Positions 9,326 through 19,631 of a stretch of DNA of 28,654 nucleotides are shown here, piece by piece (the first letter of the stretch is position 1; every line of letters starts with the position of its first letter). The DNA lies in the NCBI GenBank assembly GCA_014621425.1, contig JAANBB010000478.1:1-28654 (forward strand), given 5' to 3'. The notes below the pieces were generated by a model, which was given only the letters and a program-made list of their open reading frames with translations, did no database searches and had not been told where the DNA came from. This stretch comes from Cylindrodendrum hubeiense. Its lineage: Eukaryota > Ascomycota > Sordariomycetes > Hypocreales > Nectriaceae. Both the position numbers and the translations under genes were made by a program.

Positions 9326-12300
9326 ATGGCAACTACCAGCACGTTCTTGGATACACCAGAGTTGACAAAGGTAGTCATACCTTTGAAAGACAACATGGTG
9401 GCTGTCCAGACCTCGACAGTCACGCCTGAGTCGAGAGACGCGCCCACACCTGCGAAGACAAACCCAGCACCTGCCAAGACTTCCATGGACACGCCTGAGC
9501 CGAAAGACACGACCTTACCTGCGAAGACAAAGTCAACAGATACTGATATTCTCATTGACAAGCCTATGTCGAGACGCCAACTCATACAGAAGATGATCCC
9601 GAAGATTGGGTCCAGTGACACCGGTCTTAAAATCCAACACGAACCTCTAGAAGAAGAGGACATCGAGGTTGAGTACGCGACCCAATGTTGAACTCAATCA
9701 CAAGTGATTAACTAATGCAAATGTACATAGCATCGTTGCGGTTCACGGAATTGGAGTGCACCCTAAAAAAACCTGGATACACAGAAGGACAGAAATCGAC
9801 TGGCTTGCAAGTAAAGATATGCTCCCTAAAGATCTCCCAACAGCAAGAATCATGACTTTCAACTACAACTCAGTGTGGTTTGGAGATGACGCTGTCAAGC
9901 AGTCACTCGATTCTGTCGCCAATAAGTTACTCAGAGCTCTCAAGGATAAAAGAAGGGTAAGTTTGGTGTCCTTTCGTTACCAGCGACGAGATCTAGGCTT
10001 GAGATACTGATGAGATTGCAGGACTGCCCTAATCGGCCACTGATCTTCATCGGGCACTGCTTTGGGGGACTCGTCATACAGAAGGTACGAGTCCATCACA
10101 GGAGCTTTAAGTAAGAGTAGTTGCAGTTACTTACAAACTTCCACAAGGCATACAATAGTGCGTCATTGCACCCAACCGATTGGAGCGAGGTGGCTGGATC
10201 CATCACTGGAATTCTGTTTTTGGGCACACCTCACAGCGGGGTTATTGGTACATCCGGATTAACTACACAGGGAATGATATATGCGCAAATTATCGAGTCG
10301 AAATTACAGATACAGGACAACGCTATACAAACAATGGCCCACGACAACGAAGTGCTGAGGACCACTGTGCACGACTTCACGAGATTGCTCAAAACATGTC
10401 TGCCATCACCAGAACTATTTTGCTTCTTTGAGCAAAAGGCTACCAAGGTTGGAATCATTGTTGGATTGAACGAACCTTCGGTAAGAAACATCAGTGAACC
10501 ACTTAAGATCGGTGCAACTAATATCTCCAACTTAAGGAATTTGTGGTTAACGAATCATCGGGCACGCTAAACGGATATGAGAGCAACGGACTCGAACTCG
10601 ATCACTTCCACATGAACAAATTCGAAAACAACAATGACGAATCTTACCAGTGTGTGAAGAACGAAATCGTGAGGATGAAGAAGGGTTCTACGAAAATCAT
10701 GCAGGATAGAACTACGGGTAAGGTGACCCGAACTCTCAGACTTCACGACAGTGGGCTAGACAGAAGACACGCACAAGTTTCAATTCCAGACACTCGCGCT
10801 TTTTGTCTAGAAGCATAGAATATAACTAACTTGTTTTTTTACTGCTCGATTGTTGATCTCTCGTAATCATGTTTGAATGGTCCCTAACTTTGAATTATTT
10901 ATAGGGAAATCTCCTCCCACGCCAAGTTCGCCACGTTATTTTGTGCCAACATTTGCTGCTCCTATTGCAAAAGAAGAGAACTTTGCCCCCCGTGATGGCG
11001 TCTTACAGACAATCGACAAAATGTTTCGCAAAAGATTAGAGGTAGTATTGTGTGGAGACTCGGGAAGTGGGTAAGTTACTTAATTACCTACCCATGACAG
11101 TGTATAAGGGGATCGCGAGAGACTGACTAGCAATTCAGAAAAACCCACGTTGCTGTGGAATATGCGCACAAGTATCTTCAAGGGAATCCAGGTTCCAAGG
11201 TTCACTGGGTGAACGCCAGCAGTGTGGAGCAACTCCATATATCATACAAGGGCATCGCTCAAGTCCTCCACCTCAGCAAGGAAAGTCAAAGAAATCATCG
11301 CGTTGTTGAAGCAGTCCAAGACTGCCTTAAACAAGATTCTAGCGGCGCTTGGTTGATGGTGCTTGATGGCCTCGAGAAAAAGTCTAATCTGACTACGACT
11401 GATTCAATGAACTCTGGAAAATCACTCATGGAACTGATGCCTACGGGTCTCCACGCGAAGGTCCTAATAACGACTCGTTCTAAGCGGTTAGCAGAGCAAA
11501 TCGTCGACGGGAATAACGAACATATCATCTGCATCAACCCAATAAAGGATGATGATGCTTTGACACTCCTTGGAAGCACCAGGTCGGATAAGGCTAGGAT
11601 GAAGTCAGCCATAGATCTGGCTAAAACACTCCAAAAGTCAGCTGGCGCCCTTACACTGGCACAGTCCTATCTCAAGAAGGACGAAAAGCACCCAACTGTA
11701 AAACAATACTTGAAGTTGATTGGTAGCCCATCAGACGAGAAATCGAGCGCAGCTCGAGCGTGGGAATTGCTACACGACCTGATTAGGGCGCACCATCCTG
11801 AGGCTGCCGAACTGATGCTGCTTATTTCCGCGCTAGATGTTCAATGCGTACCGGACTCATACTTCTCGAGGCACGACGCATTTGAGCTGATCCCTATCCT
11901 ACAAGATTACGGAGTTGTGGAGCCGTCCCAAGATCGACGGATTTTTTACATCACGTCCTTGTTCCGGTTGCTTGGGCAAAAGTGGCTTGCTGACCACGGA
12001 AAGAAAACCCAGGTTGAAGAGCTGGCTTTGCACATAATCCTTCGGAAGTTCAAGGAGGAATCAAGGGATGCCCTACTCCCTTGTGCCTTGGCCGTTCTCA
12101 AATTCCAGCTGACATCAACCGAGAGCAAACGCGATCTTGCCACTCTGTTATCCCGAGTCTCAGAGTATTACATTCACTTAGAACAACCACACAAAGCACT
12201 TGCTCACCTCGAGGAATGCCTCGCATCGAGAAAGAAAGAGCCAGACTTGGAAAAGAGGGAAGCCTTGGTTGAGGAGACGAAGCGGGCTTTCGAAAATGCG

Positions 12301-13182
12301 AGGGAACTAGCATCTCGGTCAAACACAAAGAAATCCCTTGCAGGGACAGGCAAGCGTTCAAGCAGAAAGGGATTTGAAGACGATAAACAATTCCTGGAGC
12401 TCGAGAAGAGCGATGCACAATGGCAAAACCGCCACACCGTCCAGAAGGCCAGCGATGTGGCTGCTCGACGAATGGGGCAGAGCCAATACGAGGGGCCCGA
12501 CAATTCCGTGGCGCTCTACCAGCGTGTTGTCGACTGGCTTAAAGGCAAGGATGGGGTCAATCCCTTGGACTTGGCCCGGAATGAGTATAACTTGGCGCTT
12601 GCACAGGATGCCAAGGGTCAATATGACGAGTCCGAGAAGCTCTACTGCAGTGCGTTGAGCTTGCTATCTGAAGATATGAAGCTTAACAAACCGGACTCTA
12701 CAACTGAGGAATTGTTTCTCAAGATCTTTGGCAGCCTAGCTGCTATGTACTGTGCCCAGGCACAGTTTGACAAAGCAGAAGCAGCGTTTCAAGTTGTACT
12801 ACCCCGTCAATTGGTCGCTCTAGGGCAAAACCACCCTGAGACGTTGGTCACACGGCACAATGTTGCTCTACTTATGCAAGAACGTGGGGAGGTTGACAAA
12901 GCTGCAGATGAGTTGCAGCAAGTGCTGATGGCACAGCATAGTCTGCTTGGATCAGATGACCCTGTGACGCTCCGGACAGCGTGTAGTGTCGCCCTAAACC
13001 TTAGGCTACGTGAGAAATACGATGAGTCTAGGAAGGTTTATAGGGAGGTTTTAAAATCCCAAAAGGAAATTCTAGGCAAGACGCATACCGATACTGTCAG
13101 GACAAAATTGATGCTGAAGGAATTAGTCGACGAAATGGAGCTGAAGGGAATAAGTAGACGAAATGGAGTTGAAGGGAATTAG
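9326..13182 (+). CDS. NLR-like STAND protein: alpha/beta hydrolase, NB-ARC, TPR
   Basis: Seven exons: 9326-9672, 9731-9956, 10022-10084, 10148-10480, 10537-10717, 10905-11070, 11139-13182. They give 1119 residues in one frame. The start is the first ATG of the frame, in good context (caagATGG). Residues 1-115 are Thr/Pro/Lys-rich and disordered. About 116-370 form a SesB-like alpha/beta hydrolase: DIVAVHGIG at 116, the nucleophile elbow GHCFGG at 202-207, then GILFLGTPHSG. The NB-ARC domain has a P-loop GDSGSGKT (434-441), Walker B LMVLDG (Asp about 515) and LITTR (about 548-552). About 900-1105 are kinesin-light-chain-like TPRs (LARNEYNLALAQDAKGQYDE and so on). In fungi such proteins act in non-self recognition and cell death; ligand binding by the TPRs and nucleotide-driven assembly are inferred. 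Intron 5 (187 nt) is the least certain; the others are 56-68 nt. The nucleophile position is Cys204 rather than Ser. Confidence 0.88.
9422..9531 (+). repeat. Imperfect direct repeat in the NLR N-terminal linker
   Basis: Two related 41-bp blocks start at 9422 and 9491 (69 bp apart, 23 codons) and encode variants of 'TPE..DT..PAKT'. This in-frame Pro/Thr repeat makes up much of the disordered N-terminus before the hydrolase domain. Confidence 0.7.
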
Positions 13183-13184
13183 TA
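13115..13184 (+). repeat. 27/28-bp tandem repeat over the NLR stop codon
   Basis: The sequence 'gaaggaattagtcgacgaaa' and its continuation is followed by a second copy with one extra g ('gaagggaataagtagacgaa') and by the start of a third ending in the TAG stop. The extra base puts the second copy in a different frame, so the same DNA is read first as KELVDEMEL and then as SRRNGVEGN. Confidence 0.8.
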
Positions 13185-14635
13185 TATTAAATTAGAGATA
13201 AGGTTTGCAGTATGGATTGAGTATTTCTTATGTGTTCACTATGTAATTAAGTATTGTGGTAGGGTACGGGCACGAGACGGTCAGAAACCAATAATCCACC
13301 CACTGAACAGGTGCTGCAACGGTGGTGATACCAGCACAATGGCGATTCGTCCGTAATGTAGGTAAAGGCACAGATAAAAGGCTTCCAAAGTGAACAAAAT
13401 AGACCAGCTTGACTGACACTATCAATCAGCATCATATGAACAAACGGGTCGCCGTACAATGCCGCAAAGATAGGCCAAAAAGAACGTAAATTAAGCTTTA
13501 AAAAAATCATCCTGCTGAACACTCAAGACAAATGAATGAAGGTGATGATCGCGCATGAATTTGATCGCCGGATGCATCAATCCCACCCTATAGCTTCCGA
13601 TGACTGACTAATTTACCCTATCCAATGATCACAATACCAGTCGGAACAGCCTATAAGAGACAGTTCGGGTAAACTGGGCTTACATCAGAGCTGACACCTC
13701 CAGCAAAGAACGCCTGGCAAGGCATTCTGTACTATATGGCCAAGGAAGCCAAGCACAGTATGGATACTGAAAGCAACTAGCTGTATATGTACTCTTAAAT
13801 AACAGACATAATAAACAATTATACCTATCTTCACTTCATTACAGTTGTGATACATACTTTATCCATAACCTGCTAGTTCAATCTGCCTAACATGTGCACT
13901 ATATTATCTATCATACAAGGGTTTGCATTTATTCACTCAGCCTCATGCATAACAAACTCAGCAGTAATGAAATTGATAGATTACGAAGTCGACTTGGAAC
14001 TTAATTGATAAAAAAAGTCGCACATATCAGCCCAGATGCCATCTACAGTGACAGAAACAGCCCCAGCGCCATCATCAGACCCACCATGTGCATTTCTCGT
14101 CCCCCGAGTCAACTGCCCTCTGCCAGGTTCCTGACAAACTCGGCGTGGCGGAGTACGAATAATAACGTGACATGAATGTGGGTTTTGCGGAGACATTCCC
14201 AATTTCTAGCTAGAGCCTTCGATGGAACTACGGTGCAGCCATTACCACCATCGCTGACCTAAGTTATGGCGATCGAAGTAGGCATCACTACGAAATGAGC
14301 TGGGTCTGGGGGCTGTAAGCCTTGGTAGGATCAATTTAATCGCTGGGCTTATTATTTAGGCATAGATAAGCCCCTGTAAATATGACTAGATGTGGCTGTG
14401 TGTCAGCATTTCGCCCAAAATAAACTAGGCTATGTAGGTCATCCCCACCAGGTTTCAAGTTTTAGCTCCCACTTTCCAATCAAGCGTCATCAATGTGGCC
14501 GCCCCCGGGCCTGGGGCTTGTCCGCTGCATCTTCAATTCTTCAATTTTCCAAATCTTCAACTCTTCATTCACCTTGGCCTGCAAGCTCACCCAAAATGCC
14601 AACGTCAATGCACAGCATCAAATGGACGGCGTGGA
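13183..14635. other. Intergenic region, no intact gene; one perfect hairpin
   Basis: About 1.45 kb between the NLR-like gene and the first recognisable part of the DUF3176 remnant. Frames on both strands are short and featureless. The one structure is an inverted repeat, GGGCTTAT (14345-14352) with ATAAGCCC (14366-14373) and a 13-nt spacer. The last 150 bp has CTTCAA/CTTCA-rich direct repeats (14531-14571). A lost N-terminus of the DUF3176 gene would have to lie here, but I cannot read one. Confidence 0.5.
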
Positions 14636-16584
14636 TCCTGGAGTACTGCAAGCCTTGCGTATGTTCTCGCAGAATGCATGGCGCAGTGGAAGTGGATATT
14701 GTTTGCTCGAGAAGAACGGCCGCTCATGGACTTTGACCGCATCGATGCGGCTGCTCGCGGCCCGCTTGGCAGCTTGAGGATCCTCATACGGACGAACGGC
14801 GCGTAAGTCCCCAGGCACACATAGCAAACTTAGTCGAGGATTTAAGCCAATGTGTTAGGTGGCAAAAGGCCGTGGCTTCAGTTTGGCGCTGTCTTGACCT
14901 TGCTCGTGGTTGGTCTCGATCCTCTTGCGCAGCAACTTGTGCAGCTTCGACAGAGCCTCGTGTTTGAGCCTCGCGACTACCAGAACCCCGACAAAGTTGC
15001 CCTTATCTCTCGGGCACCATCGTACTACATGGGCAAAACTATGGTACTAGAGAGGCAGATTGCGAACACATTAATCACCAATTATTCCATCCTCTCCACC
15101 GAGATACCGTTGTCCATGAAATCCGCAATTTTCACTGGGTTGTCTCGATCGCCATGGGAAGTTTCAAAGGAACCACTTGTGCAATGTCCAACGGGAAACT
15201 GCACCTGGCCCGAGTTTAACACTCTTGGTGTTTGTCATAAATGCAACAACATCACTTCTGATCTGCAACGTGTAGACGATTTTGGAGACGCTCTCATTGC
15301 CCTCTAAGGATACACCTTGTCTAGTTACAGCATTCCAAGCGCTGCCTTTTCTCTACCCAATGGGCACTTCATCGCCAATATTGACGGATGCCCACCACAC
15401 AGTGGCCCATTTGTGAATTGTCATAACGAAAAGTCCTTGGTTATCTACTCAGACGAAAGTATGCCATGACATCGTTTGGCACCGGAAACCCGAACAAGAC
15501 AAACTCCCTGCAAGATATAGATACCTTGATCTGGTCAATGAGTGTGATTTATCCGGATGTGGACTGGGTCAACAGCACCTCTCCAGATCTCAGAGATGAT
15601 TCAAGCCATTTAGTCAAGTGGCCTGACGTCCGTCTGAACGCTATGGAATGCGCAATCCACTACTGCGTGCAGACGATAGACTCCGCCGTTGAGGGAAACC
15701 AACTTATGGAGAATATAGAAGAGGCCACTGACGCCATTCGAGACCCTGACTCCTGGGAGCGCGGTCCCGAGCACGAGGATAATTTACCAGAAAACATACC
15801 ACCCGATGACGAAATCGATAGCCTGGAATTCGATAGTCGTTATTCGACAGTCAGCTATTCGTCCCTTGTTCTTAAGTTCCCAAACAACGACACCGAGCCG
15901 TGGTATACAGTGGGCGAGAAATCGGTCAAGTCACTCAGCGCATATTTCCAAGGCCTTTTCTTAAAGAACTATACCGACCGGGCCAGAGTAAAGAAGGAAG
16001 TGGAAAAGAAACTCGGAAAGGGAGCTGTTGGCTTCAACGGGGCGTCTTTCGGGCCCGACACGGATTCATCTATGGACGCCTCTCCGCCAGCACTTAACGG
16101 TATCTGGACATGGTCCAGAACCAACATCTCGAGCACGTTCATGGCGCTCGCCACAAGCATGACCAACGAAATTCGGAGGAACTACGAGCCGGGGCTTGAA
16201 TCATCCTCTGGACAGGACAAGGACCACTTCAAAGATGGAATGATGTCCCAATTCGGCAGCGTGGGTTCGTTGACTGTCGTCTATGATATCCGATGGGAAT
16301 GGATCGGGCTACACGGGCTGATGTTGGTCTTGGTCATCGTCTTCCTCTGTATAACGCTGATTAGCTCCGGGTCACTGGAGGTTGCGCCGTTGTGGAAAAA
16401 TAGTGCGTTGGGAACTATCCGCCGTGGGTACGAGGTTGGCGACGTGTTGTCAGGCGCAGATACTGTCGAGGACATGGAAGCCAAGGCAAGGAAGGCTTAC
16501 GTCAAGGTCATGCAAAGAGATATTGGTGAAGGTGGCGCATTTAGGAGACTGAGTAATGATCTTTCCCGGGATGGAGCTAGTTAA
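14636..16584 (+). pseudogene. Broken DUF3176-type fungal membrane protein gene
   Basis: DUF3176 proteins are fungal multi-helix membrane proteins of unknown function. Recognisable blocks in order: LAYVLAECMAQWKW...RPLMDFDRIDAAARGPLGS (14650-14800); GAVLTLLVVGLDPLAQQLV (about 14885-14945); a long Cys-containing outer region with CPTGNCTWPEF and CHKCNN; a late helix LMLVLVIVFLCITLI (about 16320-16364); and the C-terminal PLWKNSALGTIRRGY. Defects: no plausible N-terminus with the first helices; an intron at 14803 that stays in frame only with the weak acceptor at 14868, while the better-looking one at 14858 breaks the frame; an in-frame TAA at 15305-15307 with clearly coding sequence after it (LPNGHFIANIDG); and a frame change at about 15450-15466. 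A 39-nt intron removing the TAA is conceivable but too short. The last 1.1 kb (15466-16584, 372 codons) is still open. Confidence 0.72.
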
Positions 16585-17521
16585 ACCGAGTTGAACGGGG
16601 AACGATGTTAATGAAATGGAGTTTTGTGCACATTTAATGGATCACCTTTTAGTAATTGCTATCTTCGAAACCAACCAGCCAAGGCTAGCCGTCAGTAAGA
16701 TTCTTAAGCCGTATTCTTTAAAGAATAGGAGCCAAAGTTTATATTCAGGAAAGTTCAAAACCAGTCGTAAACGGGTAGAAGCAGATGCATATGCAAGTGC
16801 TAGAGGATATAAGAGACCTTATTGAGGGATCAGTTATTTGAGTCTTTGATGCTTCAACCATTAGTGTTGTGGTGTTGTAGACCCATCAATGTGTTTAATT
16901 ACTCATTACACAATGGAATAGACTAATAGCATCGGCTTCAGGGGGCTGGTTCCAACGTGGAGACGAGCCAGAGATGTTATCGTGTCTTAGTATCAGCTGC
17001 CCTACGTCGTCTACCCTCCACATACGACCATAGCTCTTAGACAATACGGGATCCCGTCCCCTCTCTCCTAGTCAAACTGAGAAGCGGCGAATTAGTACTC
17101 GGATCGGTGACGACCGGGGAATCCTCGCTGTTGTATGTTTATTTTTGGCAGTTGCTCATTCTGTTTGGAGCCATCCACCCAATAGCTGAACTGAAGGGTT
17201 TTTTTTGCAATGCCCCAACGTCCCCGGCTGGGGTTTAAGTGGCGGGTAATGTGATTTTATTTACCCTATTGTGAAATTCATTCACATTACAGAAGATTTT
17301 ACCGCTAGGAGATTAGGTTGTGGAGACATAGGCCGCCGTAATTTGTTGTGGTGATTCACACATTGTGGGGCTTGGAGATGGCTAATACGACACTCCGCAA
17401 TGTTGGATCCTCAAGTAAATGGTAATTCTAAAAGTCTACAGCAACTCAACCCAAGTAGAGACTAAACCATCAATTTTAGCTACTGGGATTTGATCATCCC
17501 TCCACTGTGCAAGTAACCGGA
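16585..17521. other. Convergent intergenic region, no gene seen
   Basis: 937 bp between the 3' end of the DUF3176 remnant (+) and the stop of the monooxygenase (-). Only frames under 80 codons occur. A run of eight T followed by a GC-rich 'ccccggctgggg' (about 17200-17235) is the only local oddity. No RNA gene or repeat was recognised. Confidence 0.5.
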
Positions 17522-19083
17522 TTACAATGGCACCGTCTTCTGCAACGCTGCTGCCTTGTTATCCTCCTCCGTCAAGTTCATGCAATCGTAATTTCCTCCT
17601 GCTGGAAGTGAAAGTTCCTCGATAGTTCCAGTCTTCCCAGAGATGACTTCTTTGGCCAGCCTGTCGTAGTTGTCCTCGGCATTCTTCTGACAATCGAAAT
17701 CCACGACCCATTCTAGGAGAGGCATCACGAGCGAACCGGGGTTCTTCTCTACCATCTCCGGGGTCCAGTTGTTCTTGTGGTAAATGTTGCGAGTTGAAAT
17801 GGAGGCTTGGTGGATGACGTGAGAGCGGTTGAAGCGGATGCGTTCAAATATTTGAAGAGCTAGCGGGACATCGCCTTGGGACTGTGCGATTGTTAGTCAA
17901 ACTAAATCTAATGTGATGAATGTACTGGGACCACAATGCGTGGCTTACCTTTTCCAAGCAGATGGCTATTGTTGCTGCATCCTCAACTGCTTGACAAGCG
18001 CCGTTGGCAGAGGTGGGCAAGTGGCAATGAGCCGCATCGCCCATAACAGCAGAATGTTTCGCAGGCGAGAGCCACGTAGTAAGGGGGTCTCTCCAGACGA
18101 GTTTCTTCAAAGAACAAACTGTCAGTATGTGTGATTAAAATTTGTAAGGCAAGACTTACATAATCCACCATTCTATCCTCGGGAGTCAAATCAAGCACTC
18201 GACTCCACACCTCGGGGAACTTGGCTTGCTTCAGATATGTGCGCACATCTTCCTTCTTAGCCGGGAAGGACCAACTCTCCTGTATGTCCGCATCATCTAG
18301 ATGAGTCAAGACCCAGGCACAGTCACTAGCAGGAAATAATCAGTCTCTGCAACACATGGGAACTAATGCCACTCACCGGCCTTGATTCCAAGTGTAGATG
18401 AAGCCGTGCATGTCTTCGCCGACCCAGAACCTCGTCGTGTCCTCATCCTTCTTGGTGAGCTCAGCCATGAACGGGTCTTGCAGCATTTCCTCTGTAAGCT
18501 CAAAGAAGGCTCTGAAAATGGCATAGCCGCTATTGACTCTGCTCTCGGGAAGTCCGAGCAACTGCGACCGCGCCAGCGATTTAGGCCCATCGCACGCAAG
18601 AACGACGTCGCCGAGGATCTTTTTGCCAGTCCCAGCGATGATGACGCCATGTTCATCGTCGGAATCAAAGTACTTCTCAACTCTGGAATTGAAGTGCATC
18701 TCGATGCCAAGTTCTTTGGCGTAGTTGTAAACAATTTCGTGCATTGCGCCTCGGTGGCCAGCAAAGGTGCCCTTCAGGTCAATGCCTTGGGGCCAAGGAT
18801 CGCTCCTCAGCATCACATTGTCCTGGTTGTAGAAGTCAAGAGTCTTTGCCCTGTTGACGCCAGCGGCAAGCAATGCTTCACCGACTCTGCCGTTGGCCCA
18901 GGAGTCAAAGACGCGCCCGGCGTTGGGTACAAAGTCGAGTAAATCGCCGTGAGAGCTGGCGCCTGCATATGCCTCAACAAGGATCGGATGCATGCCGCGG
19001 AGCTGGCATTCAATTGCTGCTGTCAAGCCGCAAAAGCCGGCCCCAACAATCACCACTCTCAGTTTCTCTGCGTGTTTGGCCAT
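17522..19083 (-). CDS. FAD-dependent monooxygenase (class A, salicylate-hydroxylase-like)
   Basis: Four exons on the minus strand, in reading order 19083-18377, 18325-18160, 18104-17949 and 17881-17522, give 462 residues, normal for the family. Introns are 51, 55 and 67 nt; the second uses the acceptor after ...tttgaag, with a CTGAC branch site, because the earlier AG gives a stop. The Rossmann GxGxxG is VGAGFCG (G14, G16, G19), the acidic end of strand 2 is E37, the DG motif is ACDGPKS (D165-G166), and the GD motif is GDAAHCHLP (G313-D314) followed by GACQAVEDA. Members use NAD(P)H and O2 to hydroxylate aromatic or polyketide-type substrates in the cytosol; the substrate here is unknown. No PKS, NRPS or terpene gene is in the window, so a secondary-metabolite role is not supported by context. 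All expected motifs are intact. Confidence 0.92.
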
Positions 19084-19631
19084 GGTGACAACGGGCTGAA
19101 GAACTCAGGGATGTTGATTCGAAGGAATTGAAGATAGTGTGCTTGGACACAAACTGGGAATGATTGGCGATGCCGCTAGTTATGTAGAGTTTCAGTTAAT
19201 CGGGTTAGCGAGGGGCCGATAACATCAGGGGAGGCTCCCACACCCTGGAATAACTTGGCAAATCACACGAGGCTTCCGGTTCAGGTCCCGTCACAGAAGT
19301 ATTTGCGACTCGGAAAATATCCATTCCAATGAGTCAATGTCCCTTGCGCGACATTTATTCCTATCATTCTCTCATATTTGTCCCGTACTGTGTCCTAGGT
19401 CGTGATCGTGATGCTTTGAGGACCGACCCAATGTAGCAAAGAGGTCACGGTATAATATGACAAGATGAATGCATTTAATCTGATGATCAGGCTTAGTTTC
19501 AAGCCCTGGGACTCTGAGGGTTCGCATTAACAACATAAGTTTGAAGTTTGCCAGGATTCTTCAGTCAAAGAAGGTGCGGAAGATTGGTGGGTTGGCGTGG
19601 CTTGGCCGAAGCGCCATCTACCCCGGGTAAG
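19084..19631. other. Divergent intergenic region upstream of the monooxygenase
   Basis: About 550 bp between the monooxygenase start (-) and the first Met of the decayed permease (+). It presumably holds the live monooxygenase promoter. An AT-rich 'ggtataatatgac' at about 19448 is the nearest TATA-like element for the + side. No other feature was recognised. Confidence 0.5.

Noticed and set aside
18382..18942. 186-codon + strand frame
   Set aside because: It is antisense to exon 1 of the monooxygenase, whose Rossmann and DG motifs are intact; the + translation has no recognisable features.
17522..19083. Secondary-metabolite gene cluster around the monooxygenase
   Set aside because: No PKS, NRPS, terpene cyclase, prenyltransferase or cluster regulator is found in the window; the neighbours are unrelated membrane proteins and remnants.
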